From Anaerolineales bacterium (GTDB lineage Bacteria > Chloroflexota > Anaerolineae > Anaerolineales > E44-bin32): a stretch of 9,253 bases of DNA. This document shows, piece by piece, positions 6,658 through 9,253 of this stretch; position 1 is the stretch's first letter, and each line of letters opens with the position of its first letter. The notes below the pieces were generated by a model that saw only the letters and a list, made by a program, of their open reading frames with translations, had not been told where the DNA came from and did no database searches. The translations under genes were made by a program, and so were the position numbers. Location of the stretch: contig WVZH01000343.1 in assembly GCA_011772595.1 (NCBI GenBank), positions 20,601 to 29,853 of the forward strand, read 5' to 3'.

Positions 6658-7566
6658 TTATTCCTCGCCCTCCTCTTCCGGTGGAGTTAGGGCTTCCTTG
6701 AACTTCACAAGTAACGCTTCCATCTCCGCGCGTTCCGATTTTTTCAGAGCCGACCACGGATCGTAGTAAAAACGGTCGGTGGCCTCCTCAGCTTCCTGGC
6801 GCAAGGTACTGCCTTGCTCAGTCACTGTATAGCCGCCGTTCTTGGTGCTGATCCAACCGCGGTCGACCAAATCCTCAAGCGCCACTGAGAGCGACTCCTT
6901 TGTTTGCCCGCGCGCCTCAAGTCGCTCCGCAAGCTCATCGAGGGTGTGCGCCTCCTCGCGCCATATCAGCGTGAGGGTCTCCCATGTCTGCCCGGGGATC
7001 TCATAGGGCTTCCATGCGGCGATGTGCGCGTCGTCGCGGTAGAAGGTTAGATCGGTGAGGTATTGGTCGATGCGCGTCGCTGCTTGTGCGCCCTCGCCCG
7101 GATCCACGACACGGCTGCGAAGAAGAGCCGGTTTTTCGCTAGGCTCCGGAGCTTCTATCACAGCCTCGACGAGCCTGCGCAAGAGTTCAACCAAACGAGC
7201 CATTTCCTCTTCCGGTAGTGGACTCAACGACCCCAATGCTTTTTGCGCCTCTTTGATCGGTCGTACAGCGGCCCGGCGACCCTCTTCCGAAATTTGGTAA
7301 GCTTCACCGTCTTCGGCGATCAAGTAGCCATGGTCGATCGCACCTTGCAATCGCTGCTCATGCAAACTTACAGCATTATAGGGAGACAACCGGGACAACT
7401 CTGAGGCGCTGATCGGTTTCGGGGCCGTGCAGTAAGCGGTGAAGAGCACGTACCATTCTGGTGGCTCCAGCTTTGCTGCGGAAATCGCCTCCTGCATCGG
7501 AGATCTGTAGTGTCGGCCAAGCGCCTGCAAGCCTTCTGCAAACAGTGTTACGAAATCTGTTGTCAT
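6658..7566 (-). CDS. SCO6745-like protein with two winged-helix regions
   Basis: This 302-residue cytoplasmic protein has a MarR-like winged helix at about 25-100 (PEWYVLFTAY, then ISASELSRLSPYNAVSLHEQ and a wing ending YQISEEGRRA). A charged helical linker (105-150) leads to a second HTH-like half at 180-300. There, RDDAHIAAW, GQTWETLTLIW, LVDRGWI, EATDRFYYDPWSAL and a Glu-rich tail follow the order of blocks I know from SCO6745-family proteins, whose function is not established. That match is from memory. I chose ATG at 7566 because GAGAGG lies 9 nt upstream; ATG 7575 and TTG 7590 are possible but poorly spaced. It starts 46 nt after the ArsR-type gene, so the two are very likely co-transcribed. 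DNA or ligand binding is plausible; no enzyme motif is seen. Confidence 0.85.
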   Translation of the reverse strand: MTTDFVTLFAEGLQALGRHYRSPMQEAISAAKLEPPEWYVLFTAYCTAPKPISASELSRLSPYNAVSLHEQRLQGAIDHGYLIAEDGEAYQISEEGRRAAVRPIKEAQKALGSLSPLPEEEMARLVELLRRLVEAVIEAPEPSEKPALLRSRVVDPGEGAQAATRIDQYLTDLTFYRDDAHIAAWKPYEIPGQTWETLTLIWREEAHTLDELAERLEARGQTKESLSVALEDLVDRGWISTKNGGYTVTEQGSTLRQEAEEATDRFYYDPWSALKKSERAEMEALLVKFKEALTPPEEEGEE

Positions 7567-7612
7567 GTTCTCCATCCTCTCTTTCGGCAATCGTCACATG
7601 CCTGCCTGGTGG

Positions 7613-8710
7613 CTACACGTTTTCAAAGAAACCATCCAAGGCATGTAACGTCTCCTGAATGCGGTCTGGGTTCAAGCTGAAACATTTCCCCTGTTCTGTG
7701 CGTCGCTCGAGCAGGTAACCTGTAGCTCTGAGCTGCCTGAGGTGACGCGAAATCGACGACTGGCTCATACCTAATAGATCGATAAGCTCCTGGCTGCATA
7801 TCTCCCCCTCTTCCCGAATCAAGGTAAGGATGCGCAGACGGGTGTCGTCGGCCAGGGCGGAGAGACGCACAAGCAGGTCCGAGCGTCGCAGATCTGTGGA
7901 CCCGGTTTGGAATCCCTCCGGCATGCGTGCACCAAAGACCAACCACAACATCCCATCTCCCTTGTATTTACCGACGTAAGGCCCGGCGTGAGCCGACGGG
8001 ACGAAGACCACTTGTTCCGCCTCCTGCATGTAATGCTCGATCTTCTCTTCCATTTCCCGGCCGGTGATATATTGCACCGCTTCGGCCAAGGTCATAGAAG
8101 AGAAGTCGACCTTACGGAAGGCCATCGAAGACTCCTGAAGCGTCGGCAAAGTACGCTCCCACTCATCTATTAGAAACTCTTCCCACATCGTTCGCATGTG
8201 GGTGACGATCAGCTCTTGCATCGACGCCGGATCGATGAGGTATCTATAAGCCTCCCGCTCGATATCCTCGTCGATGTGCTCCCTCCCAAAACAGTCGTAG
8301 ATGAACGTAATGAAGGAATCCTCGCTTTCCAGAAGCGGTCCCAAATCTTCCTCCCTCACCGTGGCATCAGGATCTTCAGAACAGACTTTATATCGGTAAG
8401 CGTCGAGGATCTTGTCCCGCAGGACCACGGGGTCCGTTGCGGCTAGATCATTCAAGTAGGCAAGAAAGGTGGGGTGGCTGCGATCCGGCATGAGCGCGAA
8501 GTACAGACCTTCAAAGACGACCTGGTGGGCGCGCAGTTGATGGGGTTCGAGGGCGGCGGCCGTCTCGACCACCCAATCCCCAAGACCAGACAGTTTGTCG
8601 ACCTGGCCGATCATAACGAGGCTGTTCAAGGCGTTGATTGCGGGTTCGAGTGCAACACGCAGGAACGCCGTCTTGGGTGCGAGAACCAGGTCTGCTTCGG
8701 GCTTGGGCAT
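7613..8710 (-). CDS. ArsR-family transcriptional regulator with long N-terminal domain
   Basis: 365-residue regulator. The C-terminal 75 residues (279-350) are a typical ArsR/SmtB winged helix: LSALADDTRLRILTLI, then the recognition helix MSQSSISRHLRQL (315-327) and the wing LLERRTEQGKCFSLN. Residues 1-275 form an extra domain of mainly charged helices that I cannot assign; it may sense a ligand, as in DUF5937-like ArsR proteins (tentative). Classical ArsR proteins are only about 100 residues. The arsenic box ELCVCDL is reduced to EICSQEL, keeping one Cys (305), so a canonical As(III) site is unlikely. The start is firm: AAGGAGG lies five bases before the ATG. It is the first gene of the operon, with a near-consensus promoter and an inverted repeat between promoter and ribosome site, which points to autoregulation. 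Confidence 0.92.
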   Translation of the reverse strand: MPKPEADLVLAPKTAFLRVALEPAINALNSLVMIGQVDKLSGLGDWVVETAAALEPHQLRAHQVVFEGLYFALMPDRSHPTFLAYLNDLAATDPVVLRDKILDAYRYKVCSEDPDATVREEDLGPLLESEDSFITFIYDCFGREHIDEDIEREAYRYLIDPASMQELIVTHMRTMWEEFLIDEWERTLPTLQESSMAFRKVDFSSMTLAEAVQYITGREMEEKIEHYMQEAEQVVFVPSAHAGPYVGKYKGDGMLWLVFGARMPEGFQTGSTDLRRSDLLVRLSALADDTRLRILTLIREEGEICSQELIDLLGMSQSSISRHLRQLRATGYLLERRTEQGKCFSLNPDRIQETLHALDGFFENV

Positions 8711-8737
8711 GGCGGCCTCCTTATACGTTATACCCCC

Positions 8738-8758
8738 TTATGCGGTTTACCCGCATTA
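8738..8758. promoter_or_regulatory. Inverted-repeat operator candidate
   Basis: TTATGCGG (8738-8745) and CCGCATTA (8751-8758) form an inverted repeat matching at 7 of 8 positions around TTTAC. It sits about +9 to +29 from the predicted transcription start and upstream of the ribosome site at 8711-8723. That is a good position for a dimeric ArsR-type repressor to block its own transcription. A second A/T-rich near-palindrome (TTATACGTTATA, 8721-8732) is adjacent. Confidence 0.5.
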
Positions 8759-8773
8759 TCGGGTAGCATAAAT

Positions 8774-8802
8774 AATATACACCATCGCAGGCGTCCTGTC
8801 AA
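8774..8802 (-). promoter_or_regulatory. Strong sigma70-type promoter of the ArsR operon
   Basis: On the minus strand the -35 is a perfect TTGACA (8797-8802) and the -10 is TATATT (8774-8779), separated by exactly 17 bp. Transcription should start near 8767, giving a leader of about 57 nt before ATG 8710. This is the best promoter in the window. Confidence 0.8.
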
Positions 8803-8892
8803 GAAGGAAACCGGCGCTTGGTGACGCACTTGCTTCCCGAAATCCAAGCACGATTGGTTGGAGTAGCGTAAAGAGTCCAACCGGTGCTCGTA

Positions 8893-8923
8893 TGCAGAGC
8901 CGCCCCGGCGGGGCGGCTCTGCA
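8893..8923. repeat. Perfect 14-bp GC-rich stem-loop between xthA and the ArsR operon
   Basis: TGCAGAGCCGCCCC (8893-8906) pairs perfectly with GGGGCGGCTCTGCA (8910-8923) around GGC. Neither strand has a T-run after it, so it is not a textbook intrinsic terminator, though it may help end xthA transcription. Two weaker stems lie beside it: 8853-8885 (ATTGGTTGGA with TCCAACCGGT, two G-U pairs) and 8816-8849 (GCTTGG with CCAAGC). The rest of the gap, 8924-9058, shows no gene or RNA that I recognise. Confidence 0.6.
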
Positions 8924-9058
8924 CAAAATGCGTGAAAGTCAATTTTATGGGGTTCTGTCGTTAACTAAAGCAGGACGGCGAGCAGCCGGATACGCATGTG
9001 TGAAACGGGATCTTCAAGAACAAGACAACGCCTACTCACTCGCACTGGATCTAACCTC

Positions 9059-9253
9059 TCATCGCAGCGTGAGGCTGACGGGGCAATGATCGGAGCCGTA
9101 CACCTCTGGATGGATTTCAGCCCTAACAATCCGATCCTGCATGTCCGGGGAGACAAAGAAGTAATCAAGCCGCCAACCGACATTGCGTTCGCGCGCCTTT
9201 CCCCAATAGGCCCACCAGGTGTAGGCATCGCGTCGATTGGGATGCATGGCGCG
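9059..9253 (-). CDS. xthA: Exodeoxyribonuclease III, C-terminal fragment (5' part beyond window)
   Basis: The last 65 residues are present, ending at TGA (9061-9059); the gene enters from the right edge. Exonuclease III is an AP endonuclease and 3'-5' exonuclease of base excision repair, in the endonuclease/exonuclease/phosphatase fold. Diagnostic blocks seen are DAYTWWAYWGKARERNVGWR, then LDYFFVS with its conserved Asp and the C-terminal GSDHCPV, whose His is the catalytic base of the family. The spacing of these blocks matches bacterial ExoIII proteins. No domain follows the SDH motif, so the C-terminus is normal. The 348-nt gap before the next gene suggests it is transcribed separately from the ArsR operon. 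The catalytic N-terminal half cannot be judged. Confidence 0.93.
   Translation of the reverse strand, partial: RAMHPNRRDAYTWWAYWGKARERNVGWRLDYFFVSPDMQDRIVRAEIHPEVYGSDHCPVSLTLR

Noticed and set aside
6551..6757. N-terminal extension of the 84-residue protein to 153 residues
   Set aside because: The extension overlaps the 3' end of the SCO6745-like gene, is rich in Gly and Ser/Thr without structure, and the good ribosome site precedes ATG 6550/6547 instead.

Overview
The window looks like chromosomal DNA of a Chloroflexota-type bacterium (Anaerolineae-like). The phylum is an inference from gene content, not from a marker gene. The clues are a Hanks kinase fused to a large signalling ATPase, a GAF-SpoIIE phosphatase next to it, an MrfA/YprA-type helicase, an oversized ArsR regulator, and intergenic DNA rich in short hairpin repeats. 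Every gene I can support lies on the minus strand, so transcription runs from the right end to the left. There are no tRNA or rRNA genes, transposases, CRISPR arrays or phage genes that I can see.

Right end to left. (a) 9253-9059 holds the last 65 residues of exonuclease III (xthA). (b) 9058-8711 is intergenic, with three stem-loops and then a strong sigma70-type promoter and an inverted-repeat operator candidate. (c) 8710-6296 is a probable three-gene operon. It encodes an ArsR-type regulator with a 270-residue N-terminal domain, a SCO6745-like winged-helix protein, and an 84-residue hypothetical protein. It closes with perfect 12-bp stem-loops at 6261-6291 and 6210-6236. (d) 6209-5690 has no convincing gene. 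It carries two diverged copies of a ~73-bp repeat and many small hairpins, several with the arms GGAAG/CTTCC. (e) 5673-3139 encodes an ATP-dependent helicase of the MrfA/YprA type. A complete HNH-like zinc module is inserted just before its C-terminal region, and the transcript is probably leaderless. (f) 3012-1759 is a GAF-SpoIIE (RsbU-type) protein phosphatase. It overlaps by 11 nt (g) a serine/threonine kinase-AAA signalling protein (1769-1) that runs off the left edge.

How the genes work together: the phosphatase and kinase are translationally linked and catalyse opposite reactions, so they probably form one phospho-signalling module whose substrate is not in the window. The helicase and exonuclease III are DNA maintenance proteins. 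The three-gene operon looks like a regulatory unit with autoregulation by its first gene. The most unusual points are the HNH insertion in the helicase, the phosphatase/kinase overlap, and the hairpin-repeat cluster at 5698-6291.
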